Shown: positions 52,249 through 61,338, counted from the first letter of the stretch. The stretch is DNA of 64,000 nucleotides from Limosilactobacillus fermentum (GCF_013394085.1 NZ_CP040910.1:1104512-1168511); one strand, 5' to 3'. Program-made: numbers and translations. Notes: generated by a model from the letters alone, not told the origin.

Positions 52249-52965
52249 TTAACGCTTCTTTTGACCAATGTGAATAGCACCGGCCCCGAAGTTGAGTTTA
52301 GTGACCGTGACAGAACTCATTCCTGCTTCTTCCATCATTTGTTTGAGCTTCTCAGCCGAAACAAAGGCCCGGGAAGTCTGCTGAAGGTAACGGTAGTCTC
52401 GGTAGTTGCCCCCAAAGGCCTTGGCCATCAGTGGGAACAGCTTGAAGTAGCCCTTCCAACCGACCCGGACGAGCGGGTTATTGGGTTGTGACATTTCCAA
52501 ACAGCCAAAGACGCCACCCGGTTTGAGCACCCGAGTAACCTCGGCCAATACCTGATTGGCGTCTGGAACGTTGCGAAGGCCAAAGCCGATCGTGACCACA
52601 TCAAAGGAATTATCGGCAAAGGGGAGGTGCATGGCGTCGGCCTGAACCAGTTCAATGTCTTTTTGGAGGTCCAGGTCGCGCACCTTCTTTTCCGCCAGGT
52701 CCAACATCGCTTGATTAAAATCTAGGCCGATTACGCGCCCCGTCCGACCGGCCCGCTTAGCTAATTCGATCGTCAGATCTCCGGTTCCACAGCACAGGTC
52801 AAGACAATCGGCCCCACCAGCAACGTCAAGCTGGGTGAAAAAGACCTTGCGCCAGGCCCGCTGGGTTCCCAAGCTGATAACGTTATTCATTAAATCATAC
52901 TTCCCGGCCACCCGGGAGAATAATTGATTGACCTCTTCTTCAGGGTGCTGATTAGTGAGTGGCAT
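52249..52965 (-). CDS. menG: demethylmenaquinone methyltransferase
   Basis: A 238-residue UbiE/MenG enzyme making the last step of menaquinone synthesis with S-adenosylmethionine. VNQLFSRVAGKYDLMNNVISLGTQRAWRK (about 12-40) is the UbiE signature, CLDLCCGTGDLTIELAK (about 54-70) is the SAM loop, and GFGLRNVPD (about 127-135) is the second signature. ATG 52965 is used. Menaquinone would be the electron carrier between NDH-2 and NarI. Confidence 0.92.
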   Translation of the reverse strand: MPLTNQHPEEEVNQLFSRVAGKYDLMNNVISLGTQRAWRKVFFTQLDVAGGADCLDLCCGTGDLTIELAKRAGRTGRVIGLDFNQAMLDLAEKKVRDLDLQKDIELVQADAMHLPFADNSFDVVTIGFGLRNVPDANQVLAEVTRVLKPGGVFGCLEMSQPNNPLVRVGWKGYFKLFPLMAKAFGGNYRDYRYLQQTSRAFVSAEKLKQMMEEAGMSSVTVTKLNFGAGAIHIGQKKR

Positions 52966-53003
52966 AGTAAATCCTTTCCGTGTAAATCACATCATACGCT
53001 AAT

Positions 53004-53037
53004 GAGGCTGGGAAAAATCTTGTTTTTCCCAGCCTCT
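53004..53037. terminator. bidirectional terminator
   Basis: Hairpin GAGGCTGGGAAAAA / TTTTTCCCAGCCTC with a 5-nt loop, downstream of the regulator gene on the minus strand. Confidence 0.75.
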
Positions 53038-53053
53038 TACTATCTTTGTTTGG

Positions 53054-53941
53054 TTAGTTGGCTAACACTTTACGGTAGTTTTTCTTTAGGGCAGCCACTT
53101 GAACCTGAACCACGTTGTTCCGGTTCAGGCGGGCAAAGGCCAGTGCATCATTCAAGAGGTTCGCTATCTCTTTGGGGTCGCCCCCTTGGTCTAGGGCGTT
53201 TTGAGTCTCTAACACCTTTAGCCGTGGCAAGAAGTACGTAACGTGCTTACGTGCGCAGATGCTAACCCCTTGGTGAATCAAGTGGTTACTTTCCTTGAGC
53301 TTACCAATCAGGGCTTGATATTCAGCTAGGTAGTAGGTAATCGCCAGTACCCGTAAGTCATCTTCGTGGGGGCCAGTATCTTCCATTTGGTTCACTAGGG
53401 TCTTCAAGTAGTTGGTGACCTTAGTGAAGAAGAAGCTGGCCCGTTCCATTGAGTCGTGACGGGTGTAGTAAATCCCCAACCCGAGGTAAGCCAAGTACGA
53501 ATAAATCGTTTGGTGTCGTTCGTCCAGTTCATCGAGAATCTGGGTGAAGGAGAATAGGATCTCGCTACTCTCCTGGTTAGTTAAAACGTAGTTAAAGCCC
53601 TCCAAGTAGAAGTAACGCATCTTTTCTTTGTTAGCCATGATCTGATCAATCTTAAGCTTGTTAAGCCCCGCTGACACCTGAGGGAAGTTCTCGATCATTA
53701 ACCCCTCCTCCACTTGGTCCAAAGTGTCGCGGATGTAGCGGGCAGAAGAGGCGTCTTTTCTGGTCAGGTCATCGATCGTTAGCCCCAGCCGATTACATAA
53801 CCGGGTTAAGATCGCTAGCGACGGTACCTGGCTGTCCTTTTCGAACTTACTCAAAGTCGACTGGGTACAGATCCCCTTACTAAGGGCCACCTGGGAATAA
53901 CCAAGCTGTTTACGCCGTTTGATAAATAATTCTACGTCCAT
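53054..53941 (-). CDS. XRE/Rgg-type regulator with TPR-like repeats
   Basis: A 295-residue regulator. The N-terminal XRE helix-turn-helix is clear (IKRRKQLGYSQVALSKGICTQSTLSKFEKDSQVPSLAILTRLCNRLGLTIDDL, residues 7-59). Residues about 70-295 are TPR-like helices as in PlcR/Rgg proteins that sense peptides. It is the last gene of the moaE-moaD-moaA-narK-DUF59 run (15-nt gap), so it may regulate the cluster. No peptide gene is seen next to it. Confidence 0.78.
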   Translation of the reverse strand: MDVELFIKRRKQLGYSQVALSKGICTQSTLSKFEKDSQVPSLAILTRLCNRLGLTIDDLTRKDASSARYIRDTLDQVEEGLMIENFPQVSAGLNKLKIDQIMANKEKMRYFYLEGFNYVLTNQESSEILFSFTQILDELDERHQTIYSYLAYLGLGIYYTRHDSMERASFFFTKVTNYLKTLVNQMEDTGPHEDDLRVLAITYYLAEYQALIGKLKESNHLIHQGVSICARKHVTYFLPRLKVLETQNALDQGGDPKEIANLLNDALAFARLNRNNVVQVQVAALKKNYRKVLAN

Positions 53942-53955
53942 GGTGGCCCTCCTTT

Positions 53956-54294
53956 CTAGCCGTGAATCCCCAAAGCAATCTTAGCAAACCGACTCATCTT
54001 GGACATGTCCCAAGCCGGCTCCCAAACCAGGTTAATGTCACATTCAGTAATCCCGTCCACTGACTTAACGGCCTTGTTAATTTCGCTGTTTAACAGGTCG
54101 CCGAGCGGGCAGCCCATCGTCGTCAGGGTCATCGTAATCAGACACTTACCCTCTTCGTAGACTTGAACGTCATAAATTAACCCTAGGTTGACCAGATCAA
54201 TCCCGAGTTCCGGGTCAATTACGTTTTCTAAGGCGGCCATCACCTTGTTTTCGATCGGTGAAAATGGGGCGCCCTCATTTTGATCAGCAGACAT
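53956..54294 (-). CDS. DUF59/MIP18-family iron-sulfur assembly factor
   Basis: A 112-residue DUF59 protein (SufT/PaaD-like). Motifs are VIDPELGIDLVNLGLIYDV and ITMTLTTMGCPLGDLL with the conserved Cys, then VWEPAWDMSKMS. Family members assist iron-sulfur cluster assembly. It is close to the paralogue at 61402. ATG 54294 follows GGAGGG; it is 15 nt from narK and probably in one operon. Confidence 0.87.
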   Translation of the reverse strand: MSADQNEGAPFSPIENKVMAALENVIDPELGIDLVNLGLIYDVQVYEEGKCLITMTLTTMGCPLGDLLNSEINKAVKSVDGITECDINLVWEPAWDMSKMSRFAKIALGIHG

Positions 54295-54308
54295 ATGATC
54301 CCTCCAGA

Positions 54309-55505
54309 TTACTTAACGATACGTGCATCACCGCGAATGAAGTGGTGCCATAATGCGAACAGACAAATTACACCGGTCAAGACTAACAAGCCGATCCCGA
54401 GTTCGTAAGAGCCCGTCCATTCCTTGATCCAACCGATGACCAGTGGTGGGAAGAAACCACCAAGGCCCCCCATTGCACCAACGAAGCCCGTTACGGCCCC
54501 GGTGTTACCCTGGGAAACGTACGGAACCATCTTAAAGACAACCCCGTTACCAACCCCAGCGGCGAGCCCAACTAGGACAATCCCGGCGATAAAGAGTGGT
54601 TGTGACTTAAAGCTTACCATAATTAGGATTGCAAAGGCAATAATGGCCACAAAGACCCATTGCAAAAGCATCATCGGCCGCATCTTGTCGGCCATGAAAC
54701 CACCGACCGGACGAATAATGGTGCAGACCCCGGCAAAGAGGGCGGCGTAAAGGCCGGCCGTCACCTGAGAGTAATTAAACATCCCGGTTAAAAAGAGCGG
54801 CGTCAGGTTAGTAAAGGCCACGAAGAGCCCGAAGGTGAGGAAGTAGAACAAGGATAGATACCAAGTGGAACTTTCCTTAGCCACTGACAGGGCCTCACCC
54901 ATCGTCTTGTTCGGGTTAGTTGGCATTTCCTTACAGAAGATGGCGAAGATCACCCCGATCACAACGGTCAGGATCATCAAAAAATTGTAAACGGCGGTAA
55001 AGCCGTGGGACTTGGAAATGTACGGCAGGGTCAGGGCCGCCACGGCGTTCCCCATGTTCCCCATCGAAACGATCCCCAGTGCTAGCCCCTGTTGTTCCTT
55101 GGGGAACCAAACTGAGGCGTAGGAAACCCCCACGGCAAAGGAAGTTCCGGCCATCCCGACTAAGAGGGCCGCAAAAAGGAGCATCCCAAAGGAGTGCACC
55201 CGCGGAATCATGAACAGCGGGATTAAGATGAAGATCATCAAGATGATGTAAACCTTCTTACCACCATACTTATCCGATAAGATCCCCACCGGAATCCGGG
55301 CGATCGACCCTAACAGCACCGGCGTCGCCAACAGCAAGGTTCTGGAAGCCACACTCAGGTGGAACATGGTCCCAACCTGGGCGGCTAAGGGGGCAAAGTT
55401 TGACCAGGACATAAAGCAGACGATCATGGCCAGGGTGGCTAAAATTAACGCAGTATAAGCGTTCAGACGGCTCCCGTGAGCCACGTCCTGTTGTGTAGTT
55501 TCCAT
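54309..55505 (-). CDS. narK: nitrate/nitrite transporter NarK (MFS)
   Basis: A 398-residue major-facilitator protein with 12 membrane helices. The start ATG 55505 lies 9 nt after GGAGG. Typical NarK features are FMSWSNFAPLAAQVG in helix 1, RIPVGILSDKYGGKKVY between helices 2 and 3, GNMGNAVAALTLP in helix 5 and GAVTGFVGAMGGLGGFFPPLV in helix 11. It takes up nitrate and/or exports nitrite. It sits behind moaA in the moa-nar cluster. Confidence 0.93.
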   Translation of the reverse strand: METTQQDVAHGSRLNAYTALILATLAMIVCFMSWSNFAPLAAQVGTMFHLSVASRTLLLATPVLLGSIARIPVGILSDKYGGKKVYIILMIFILIPLFMIPRVHSFGMLLFAALLVGMAGTSFAVGVSYASVWFPKEQQGLALGIVSMGNMGNAVAALTLPYISKSHGFTAVYNFLMILTVVIGVIFAIFCKEMPTNPNKTMGEALSVAKESSTWYLSLFYFLTFGLFVAFTNLTPLFLTGMFNYSQVTAGLYAALFAGVCTIIRPVGGFMADKMRPMMLLQWVFVAIIAFAILIMVSFKSQPLFIAGIVLVGLAAGVGNGVVFKMVPYVSQGNTGAVTGFVGAMGGLGGFFPPLVIGWIKEWTGSYELGIGLLVLTGVICLFALWHHFIRGDARIVK

Positions 55506-55510
55506 TATCA

Positions 55511-56509
55511 TTATCCTCCAATTTGACTCATGTGACGCCAAGTTGGCGCCTTATCAATGATCCGATCGGTGGTCTTCATGGCCATCTCGTGGTTGAGCGG
55601 CTTGTTATCAAGTGCCCGCTGTACGCCGGCCTTGAAGGCATCAAAATCGTAGATCAGTTTACGAACGTTGATCTCTTCATTCCAGTAGAGGCATGCCTTA
55701 ATGTAGCCATCGGCGGTGATTCGCAATCGGTTACAATTCTCGCAAAATTTGGAAGAAATAGGGTGAATTAAGCCAAAGCTTCCCGTATAACCCTCAACTT
55801 GGTAGTTGTCCGATGGTCCGTTGCCCGCTAAGTCAATCGGGTGGTAATCCAGCCCCGCTTGCTTACACAGGTCAAAAACACTATCCAGGGCAACGTATTC
55901 TTGCTTCCAGTCCTCTAAGGAATTACCAATTGGCATAAATTCGATAAAGCGGACGTTGACATCGTGGTCCTTAGTGTAGTTAATGAAGTCAAGCAGCTCA
56001 TCATCGTTTTGGCCGCGAATTAAGACAATGTTAAGCTTAATCTTTTTAAAGTGTAGTGCCGAAGCGGTCGCAATCCCGTCTAAAACCTGGTTAATGTTTC
56101 CTCCCCGGGTAATTTCCTTATAGACCTCCGGTTTGAAGGTATCCAAGGAAATGTTTAACCGGTCAAGCCCCGCTTCCTTTAAGGCCTTGGCCTTCTTTGC
56201 TAAGAATAGGCCGTTCGTGGTGATGGAAACGTCTTCGATCCCGTCAATTTCCTTAATGCGCCGCACGATGTCAACCACGTCCGTCCGTAAGAGGGGTTCG
56301 CCCCCGGTAATCCGCACCTTATGAACACCCAACTGGGCAAAATTAGTAATTAACTGAACGATTTCATCCTGGGATAAAACCCGGTCGGTGGGAAAAAAGG
56401 GGAGCCCCTCTTTTGGCATGCAGTAGACACAACGCAGGTTGCAACGGTCGGTAATGGAAATCCGCACGTAGTCGTGCAAACGTTCATATTGGTCATATAA
56501 CTTTTTCAT
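55511..56509 (-). CDS. moaA: GTP 3',8-cyclase (radical SAM)
   Basis: A 332-residue radical-SAM enzyme for the first step of molybdenum-cofactor synthesis. C-x3-C-x2-C in CNLRCVYC (Cys23, 27, 30) binds the SAM cluster, and ITGGEPLLR is the SAM motif. The C-terminal second cluster is in SKFCENCNRLRITADGYIKACL. The terminal double glycine is also present (SQIGG). ATG 56509 is used. It works with MoaC, which is fused to MobB at 45364. Confidence 0.95.
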   Translation of the reverse strand: MKKLYDQYERLHDYVRISITDRCNLRCVYCMPKEGLPFFPTDRVLSQDEIVQLITNFAQLGVHKVRITGGEPLLRTDVVDIVRRIKEIDGIEDVSITTNGLFLAKKAKALKEAGLDRLNISLDTFKPEVYKEITRGGNINQVLDGIATASALHFKKIKLNIVLIRGQNDDELLDFINYTKDHDVNVRFIEFMPIGNSLEDWKQEYVALDSVFDLCKQAGLDYHPIDLAGNGPSDNYQVEGYTGSFGLIHPISSKFCENCNRLRITADGYIKACLYWNEEINVRKLIYDFDAFKAGVQRALDNKPLNHEMAMKTTDRIIDKAPTWRHMSQIGG

Positions 56510-56518
56510 GGTCTCCTC

Positions 56519-56764
56519 CTAACCGCCACTGACCGGCGGAATCAATGCAACTTCACTTGCTTCACTAAGTTGTAAAACATCCTCGTTGATGAATTCTTGA
56601 TCAACGGCCACCCGGCTATTAGCCAAAGTGGCTTCTAAGGCTGGATCTAGCTCTAGTACGGCATCTTTTAATGCGGCTTGCGTGACTGATTTAGGTACAT
56701 CAATCTCTACCGCAGGACCAAGACGCTCCCCCAAAAAGGCGAACAGTTTGACAGTTACCTTCAT
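56519..56764 (-). CDS. moaD: molybdopterin synthase small subunit
   Basis: An 81-residue ubiquitin-like protein, MKVTVKLFAFLGERLG...ALIPPVSGG, ending in Gly-Gly which receives sulfur after adenylation by the MoeB-like protein. ATG 56764 overlaps the moaE stop (TAATG) and has GGGGAG upstream. Confidence 0.93.
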   Translation of the reverse strand: MKVTVKLFAFLGERLGPAVEIDVPKSVTQAALKDAVLELDPALEATLANSRVAVDQEFINEDVLQLSEASEVALIPPVSGG

Positions 56765-57165
56765 TATTCTCCCCACCTCACTTTATCAGTGTCGAATTCT
56801 TGCTTCCAAATTGGGACTTCCTGCTTAAGGGTATCAATTAGGTATTGGCACCACTTAAAGGCGTCGCCCCGGTGAGCGGCTGCCACACCGACAAAGACGG
56901 CTTCTTCGGTTAACTGAAGTTCGCCGGTTCGGTGGGCAATCACCACCCGGGCGCCCTGTTGTTCAATTGGTTCAGCAAGTTTTTCTAACTGTCGCTCAGC
57001 CATTGGGTGGTAGGCTGAGTAAACGATCCGTTCCGTTTCGATCTCTCCGGTCCATTGGCGAATGGTCCCGACAAACATGTCGATGCCCCCGTATTTGGGG
57101 TCAACCAATTTAGCGTAGAGTTCCGCAACGTTAAGGGGTTCGTCTGAAATCCTGAGATAATACAT
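56764..57165 (-). CDS. moaE: molybdopterin synthase large subunit
   Basis: A 133-residue protein that, with MoaD, converts cyclic pyranopterin monophosphate to molybdopterin. GGIDMFVGTIRQWT (about 27-40), IVYSAYHPMAERQL, VVIAHRTGEL and AAHRGDAFKWCQYLIDTLKQEVPIWKQE with the active-site lysines are all typical. It is the first gene of the second moa cluster. Confidence 0.94.
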   Translation of the reverse strand: MYYLRISDEPLNVAELYAKLVDPKYGGIDMFVGTIRQWTGEIETERIVYSAYHPMAERQLEKLAEPIEQQGARVVIAHRTGELQLTEEAVFVGVAAAHRGDAFKWCQYLIDTLKQEVPIWKQEFDTDKVRWGE

Positions 57166-57480
57166 TCGCTATCACCTTACCTTATCAGTTTTTATTATTA
57201 CAATTTGTTTAAGGGTTTAGAATTAGTCAAATCCCTAATAAACCGGGCTTGCAGACGGTTCCCCCGTTACTGTTTTCGGTCCTGTTTAATAATTATTCCA
57301 ATTTTAGTTAGAGATTGGGTGACCCTTATTGACCGTGTCAGCGGTCATTGGGCTGTCCCACCTGTTACTTACATGATAAATTCAATATTCCGATTTTGTC
57401 TTTAAGGTTATTCCCTAATAATTGTTTTTTTTGCTCAATGCTATACTTGATTTAAATCAAACCAGAAGGGGGAATCGCCC
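57166..57480. promoter_or_regulatory. divergent regulatory region between moaE and the flavodoxin gene
   Basis: The 315-bp AT-rich gap has no gene. It holds NreC-like half-sites TCCCTAATA at 57232-57240 and 57412-57420, and TTGAT-TTAA-ATCAA (57447-57460), a perfect match to the FNR-type box TTGAT-N4-ATCAA, right after a possible -10 TATACT (57442-57447). Confidence 0.55.
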
Positions 57481-57918
57481 ACGTTATCAATCATCTACGC
57501 CACCATTTCCGGTCATAACTTGGAACTAGCCGACTACCTGCAAGAACAGGTAGCTTCGTGGCCGCTTGCAGTCATGACCGCCGACGCTGCCGTTGCTGAG
57601 CTCCCCACCGGTCCACTCTTTTTTTGCCCCGCTACGTATGGTGCGGGTGAACTAACGGACGACGGTGACCTCTTTTTAACCGACCTCACTAGTAGCCCTT
57701 TAAACGGTCAACCATTTTGGGTCGTGGGAATTGGTGATCAATGTTACGGCGATGACTTTGGCGCCGCCATCCTTCACGCCGACCAGGTTCTAAGGGCGGC
57801 CGGAGGTAACCAACTGGCTGCCCCCATGATCATTGATTATGAACTCGATGACCTTGCCAAGGACACACTTAAAAAGCCCCTCGCACAAATAAAGGAGACC
57901 CTTCTTGATAAACCGTAA
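57481..57918 (+). CDS. flavodoxin-like protein
   Basis: About 145 residues. The FMN phosphate loop YATISGHN is encoded close to the start, and PATYGAGELTDDGDLF and FWVVGIGDQCYGDDF give the other two FMN loops, as in MioC-type flavodoxins. The first ordinary start (TTG 57520) would delete the phosphate loop. Upstream, in frame, a TGA at 57448 leaves no ATG/GTG/TTG; ACG 57481, 8 nt after AGAAGGGGG, is the best candidate. It overlaps the next gene by 14 nt. It is a likely electron donor in this island. Confidence 0.75.
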   Translation, partial: TLSIIYATISGHNLELADYLQEQVASWPLAVMTADAAVAELPTGPLFFCPATYGAGELTDDGDLFLTDLTSSPLNGQPFWVVGIGDQCYGDDFGAAILHADQVLRAAGGNQLAAPMIIDYELDDLAKDTLKKPLAQIKETLLDKP

Positions 57919-58903
57919 GTCAACCTATTTAACCTTAATTGTGGCCCTGTTGCTACTCGTGCCACTCGCCTTAATCGCCCTGTCAATCGGGCGAATGCAA
58001 CTAAGCCTTGGCCAAACTTGGGCGGGTTTAATCGACCCCAAACATAACGCCTTATACGCCAATATTTTATATGATATCCGGCTTCCCCGAGTTCTCGGGG
58101 CGATGGTGATCGGGGCGGCCCTAGCCAGCTCTGGGATCGCCTTTCAAAACCTCTTCAATAACCCCTTGGTTTCCCCCGACCTATTAGGAGTTTCCAACGG
58201 GGCAGCGGTTGGTGCCGCCCTAGCAATCCTCTTAAACAGCAACCTCTGGGTGGTGCAAGGGTTTGCCCTAATTGGTGGAATTCTGGCCGTTTCAATCACC
58301 GTCTTAATTCCCCGCTTAGTTGGCCAAGGAGGCACCCTCATTTTGGTCCTCTCCGGGATCATTATCTCCGGGTTTATGCAAGCCGCCCTTGGTCTGTTAA
58401 AGTACTTAGCCGATCCAGACTCCCAATTGCAAAGCATTGTTTACTGGCAGTTGGGGAGCATCGCTAAATTAGACATTCCGAGCCTGCTGGCCGCTTTACC
58501 AATGATGATCATTGGTTTTATCATCCTAATTTTCTTCCGTTGGCACCTCACCATCATGTCTTTGGGTGGTCAAACGGCCGCCTCGCAGGGAATTAACATT
58601 GAACGCGAACGGTTAGTAATCATCTTGGCGGCCACCTTGCTGACGGCCGGGGCGGTCTGTTTAGCCGGAACCATTGGTTGGATTGGCCTAGTGGTTCCCC
58701 ACATTGCCCGGCGCCTGATTGGGGATAACGCTCGTTTCGCCCTGCCGCTTGCCGCGATCTTCGGTGCCGCCTTCCTGCTAGTCATTGATACCCTAGCCCG
58801 GACCATGTCGGCCGGGGAAATTCCGCTTTCGATCCTGACCGGTTTCATTGGCACCCCCGTCTTCATCTACATCCTCGCTCACAGAAAGGACCTAATTCAA
58901 TGA
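57905..58903 (+). CDS. FecCD/BtuC-type ABC permease
   Basis: A 332-residue permease with about ten helices, from TTG 57905 after GGAGA. DIRLPRVLGAMVIGAALASSGIAFQNLFNNPL and GTIGWIGLVVPHIARRLIGDNAR are the FecCD hallmarks. Relatives carry iron-siderophore, heme, B12 or molybdate (MolB). Its place in a molybdenum-cofactor/nitrate island suggests molybdate or iron. No binding-protein gene is seen in the operon. It is coupled to the ATPase (4-nt overlap). Confidence 0.87.
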   Translation: MINRKSTYLTLIVALLLLVPLALIALSIGRMQLSLGQTWAGLIDPKHNALYANILYDIRLPRVLGAMVIGAALASSGIAFQNLFNNPLVSPDLLGVSNGAAVGAALAILLNSNLWVVQGFALIGGILAVSITVLIPRLVGQGGTLILVLSGIIISGFMQAALGLLKYLADPDSQLQSIVYWQLGSIAKLDIPSLLAALPMMIIGFIILIFFRWHLTIMSLGGQTAASQGINIERERLVIILAATLLTAGAVCLAGTIGWIGLVVPHIARRLIGDNARFALPLAAIFGAAFLLVIDTLARTMSAGEIPLSILTGFIGTPVFIYILAHRKDLIQ

Positions 58904-59670
58904 CCCTCTTAAACGTCAACCAGCTCCACTTTGCCTACGGGGACCGAACGATTTTCGATCAGGTCAGCTTTGACTTAGAACCGGGGCAAATTATGACCAT
59001 TCTCGGTCCAAATGGGGTCGGTAAGTCAACTTTGCTCTCCTGCCTAACCAACCAACTCAAGGAAGCAAACGGGCAAATCAACATTAATGACCGGCCGCTC
59101 GACTCTTGGACCCCCAAGGACCTGGCTCAACACATGGCCCTAGTTCCCCAGGACTACCGATCAGGGTCCCACCTAACCGTGATTGATTACTTAACCACCG
59201 CCCGGGCCCCTTACCTCGGGCTCGGTCAGGTTCCTAACGGTAAGGATGAACAACTCGCCATTGACGTCTTAGAAGACCTGGGTATTAAACAGCTGCTCCA
59301 CCGCCGCTTACCCACCCTGTCCGGGGGGCAGATGCAACTAGTGGCGATTGCCCGGGCCCTGGTTCAGGAACCGGAACTTTTGATCCTCGATGAACCAATG
59401 GCGGCGTTGGACTTAGGACGCCAACGCCAAGTTTTAAAGATTGTTCAACAACTCGCAAAAAGGGGCGTTGCAATAATTTTAACAACTCACATTCCCAACC
59501 AAGCACTACTCTTAAATGACCAGGTCGGCCTCCTCTTCCCAGGGGGGGGATTCCTTGCTGGACATTGTCAGGAGATAATTAGCAGCGATCGTCTAGAAAA
59601 ACTCTATCATTGCCCAGTTAAGGTGGTTTATGTCCCAGAATTGGGACGATCAATTTGTGAAATGTGCTAA
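58900..59670 (+). CDS. ABC transporter ATP-binding protein, FecE type
   Basis: A 256-residue ATPase: Walker A GPNGVGKST (about 35-43), Q-loop VPQDYRSG, signature TLSGGQMQLVAIARAL (about 139-154), Walker B LLILDEPMAALD and the H-loop TTHIPNQA. It powers the FecCD-type permease. The N-terminal LNVNQLHFAYGDRTIFDQVSF is standard. Confidence 0.9.
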   Translation: MTLLNVNQLHFAYGDRTIFDQVSFDLEPGQIMTILGPNGVGKSTLLSCLTNQLKEANGQININDRPLDSWTPKDLAQHMALVPQDYRSGSHLTVIDYLTTARAPYLGLGQVPNGKDEQLAIDVLEDLGIKQLLHRRLPTLSGGQMQLVAIARALVQEPELLILDEPMAALDLGRQRQVLKIVQQLAKRGVAIILTTHIPNQALLLNDQVGLLFPGGGFLAGHCQEIISSDRLEKLYHCPVKVVYVPELGRSICEMC

Positions 59671-59936
59671 TAAGTCAGTTTTGCTTAAAAAGACCGACTT
59701 TTCCTGATATAATTGGTACTAGAAAGCGGTTTTCCATTTGGAAGAATTGGTGATCATGTGAAAATCCCCCTATGTAAAACGGGACTTCACCCACCGACCA
59801 CCGTTAGTCGCCAACGATGGCTAGGCCAGTGATCGCTTGCCTTCCGATTTGGGTCAACCACGATCGTAGACTAAACCAACTCTTTGAGGGGTGCTGCAAA
59901 GGGCACCCTTAACGCACAGAGACGGGAGGAATCATA
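59671..59936 (+). promoter_or_regulatory. long structured leader of ndh
   Basis: An extended -10 TGATATAAT (59705-59713) starts a leader of about 220 nt. It contains several inverted repeats and near the end GGGGTGC-TGCAAAG-GGCACCCTT, a terminator-like or attenuator-like hairpin followed only by TTAA. No known riboswitch core was recognised. Confidence 0.45.
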
Positions 59937-61160
59937 ATGAAGAAAGTTGTTGTTTTAGGGGCCGGCTACGCAGGTCTGAAGGTCGTTCACGAATTACAAA
60001 AGCGCGCCAACGGACAGGTAGAAATCACCCTCGTTGATAAGAACAACTACCACTACGAAGCAACTGCACTTCACGAAGTTGCAGCTGGGACCTTGCCACC
60101 AAGCAAGATCAGCTACCCGGTAGCCGACATCATCAAGCCAGCAGTGACCACCTTCATCCAAGATGAAGTAACCGGTTTTGACTTGGACGATAAGACGGTT
60201 AGCTTAAAGAACCACGACGCTTTAAGTTACGACTACTTGGTAATTGCCCTGGGCTTTGTTTCTGAAACCTTTGGGGTGGAAGGGGCCGAAGAATACGCCC
60301 TGCCGATGGCCAACCTCGAACAAGCCGAAGCCATCCACACCCACATCTTAAAGATGATGGATGAATACAAGAAGACCCAGGATCCAGACTACCTCAAGCT
60401 GATTGTTTGTGGGGCCGGCTTTACCGGGATTGAATTGGCCGGTGTCCTCGCCGACGGGCGTAAGGAATATGCCGACCGTGCTGGGGTTAACCCATCCCAA
60501 ATTAAGATCGAAGTGGTGGAAGCTTCCACCCGCTTGTTACCAATGTTCTCCGAGAAGTTGGCTAACTACGGGGTTAACGTTGTTAAGGGACTCGGGGTGG
60601 AACTGGTCACTGGCGCCCGGATCCAAAAGGTAGAACCGGACAAGATTACCTACACGATGGGTAAGGACGAAGAAGAAACCACTGGTACCACGACCGGGAA
60701 GACAATCATCTGGACGACTGGGGTTTCCGGTAGCCCAATCGTCCAAGCCGATGAAGCCTTGAAGGCGCGGCGTGGTCGTTCCATTCCAACTGACCACTTA
60801 ACCGTTGAAGGATACGACGATGCTTACATCATCGGTGACGTCGCCGCCGTGATGCCACCAGAAGGCGGACGCCCATACCCAACCACGGCCCAAATTGCGC
60901 TGGGAATGGGTAAGTACGTGGCTGAAGACCTCGCTAACCGGATCAAGAACGGCAGCCAACTGGCCAAACCATTCGTATACAAGTCCTTAGGGACGGTTGC
61001 TTCCGTTGGGAACACCCGGGCCTTTGGGGAAGCAATGGGTCACGAATACCGTGGTTACGTAGCTTCTGCCCTCAAGAAGATGATTGCCAACGAATCCCTT
61101 TACCGGGTAGGGGGCGTTGGTCAAGTCCTTCGTAACGGGCGTTTTGACCTGTACCACTAG
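59937..61160 (+). CDS. ndh: type II NADH dehydrogenase (NDH-2)
   Basis: A 407-residue flavoprotein that passes electrons from NADH to menaquinone without pumping. VVVLGAGYAGLKVVHEL (3-19) binds FAD, LIVCGAGFTGIELAGVLAD (about 155-173) binds NADH, and AYIIGDVAAVMP plus TAQIALGMGKYVAEDL are the C-terminal FAD and quinone regions. ATG 59937 has GGGAGGA upstream. With menG and narGHI it would complete a nitrate-respiring chain. Confidence 0.93.
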   Translation: MKKVVVLGAGYAGLKVVHELQKRANGQVEITLVDKNNYHYEATALHEVAAGTLPPSKISYPVADIIKPAVTTFIQDEVTGFDLDDKTVSLKNHDALSYDYLVIALGFVSETFGVEGAEEYALPMANLEQAEAIHTHILKMMDEYKKTQDPDYLKLIVCGAGFTGIELAGVLADGRKEYADRAGVNPSQIKIEVVEASTRLLPMFSEKLANYGVNVVKGLGVELVTGARIQKVEPDKITYTMGKDEEETTGTTTGKTIIWTTGVSGSPIVQADEALKARRGRSIPTDHLTVEGYDDAYIIGDVAAVMPPEGGRPYPTTAQIALGMGKYVAEDLANRIKNGSQLAKPFVYKSLGTVASVGNTRAFGEAMGHEYRGYVASALKKMIANESLYRVGGVGQVLRNGRFDLYH

Positions 61161-61180
61161 AAACAACTTTTTAATTAACC

Positions 61181-61224
61181 AAGGGGTTAGGAGAAAACCG
61201 TGTTTTCTCCTAACCCCTTTTATT
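61181..61224 (+). terminator. terminator of ndh
   Basis: Hairpin AAGGGGTTAGGAGAAAA / TTTTCTCCTAACCCCTT followed by TTA. Confidence 0.9.
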
Positions 61225-61338
61225 TATGACCATTAGCTCTAACTAAAGCACCAGTATCCAACTACGGTTAGTGACCGCCGCCCTATCTAGTCAGGCGGGC
61301 TGCTGGGGCGCTTATTTACCACTCCCTTTGGCTCCCAG

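Noticed and set aside
59714-59936. Molybdenum-cofactor or FMN riboswitch in the ndh leader
   Set aside because: No conserved core of either class could be recognised; recorded only as a structured leader.
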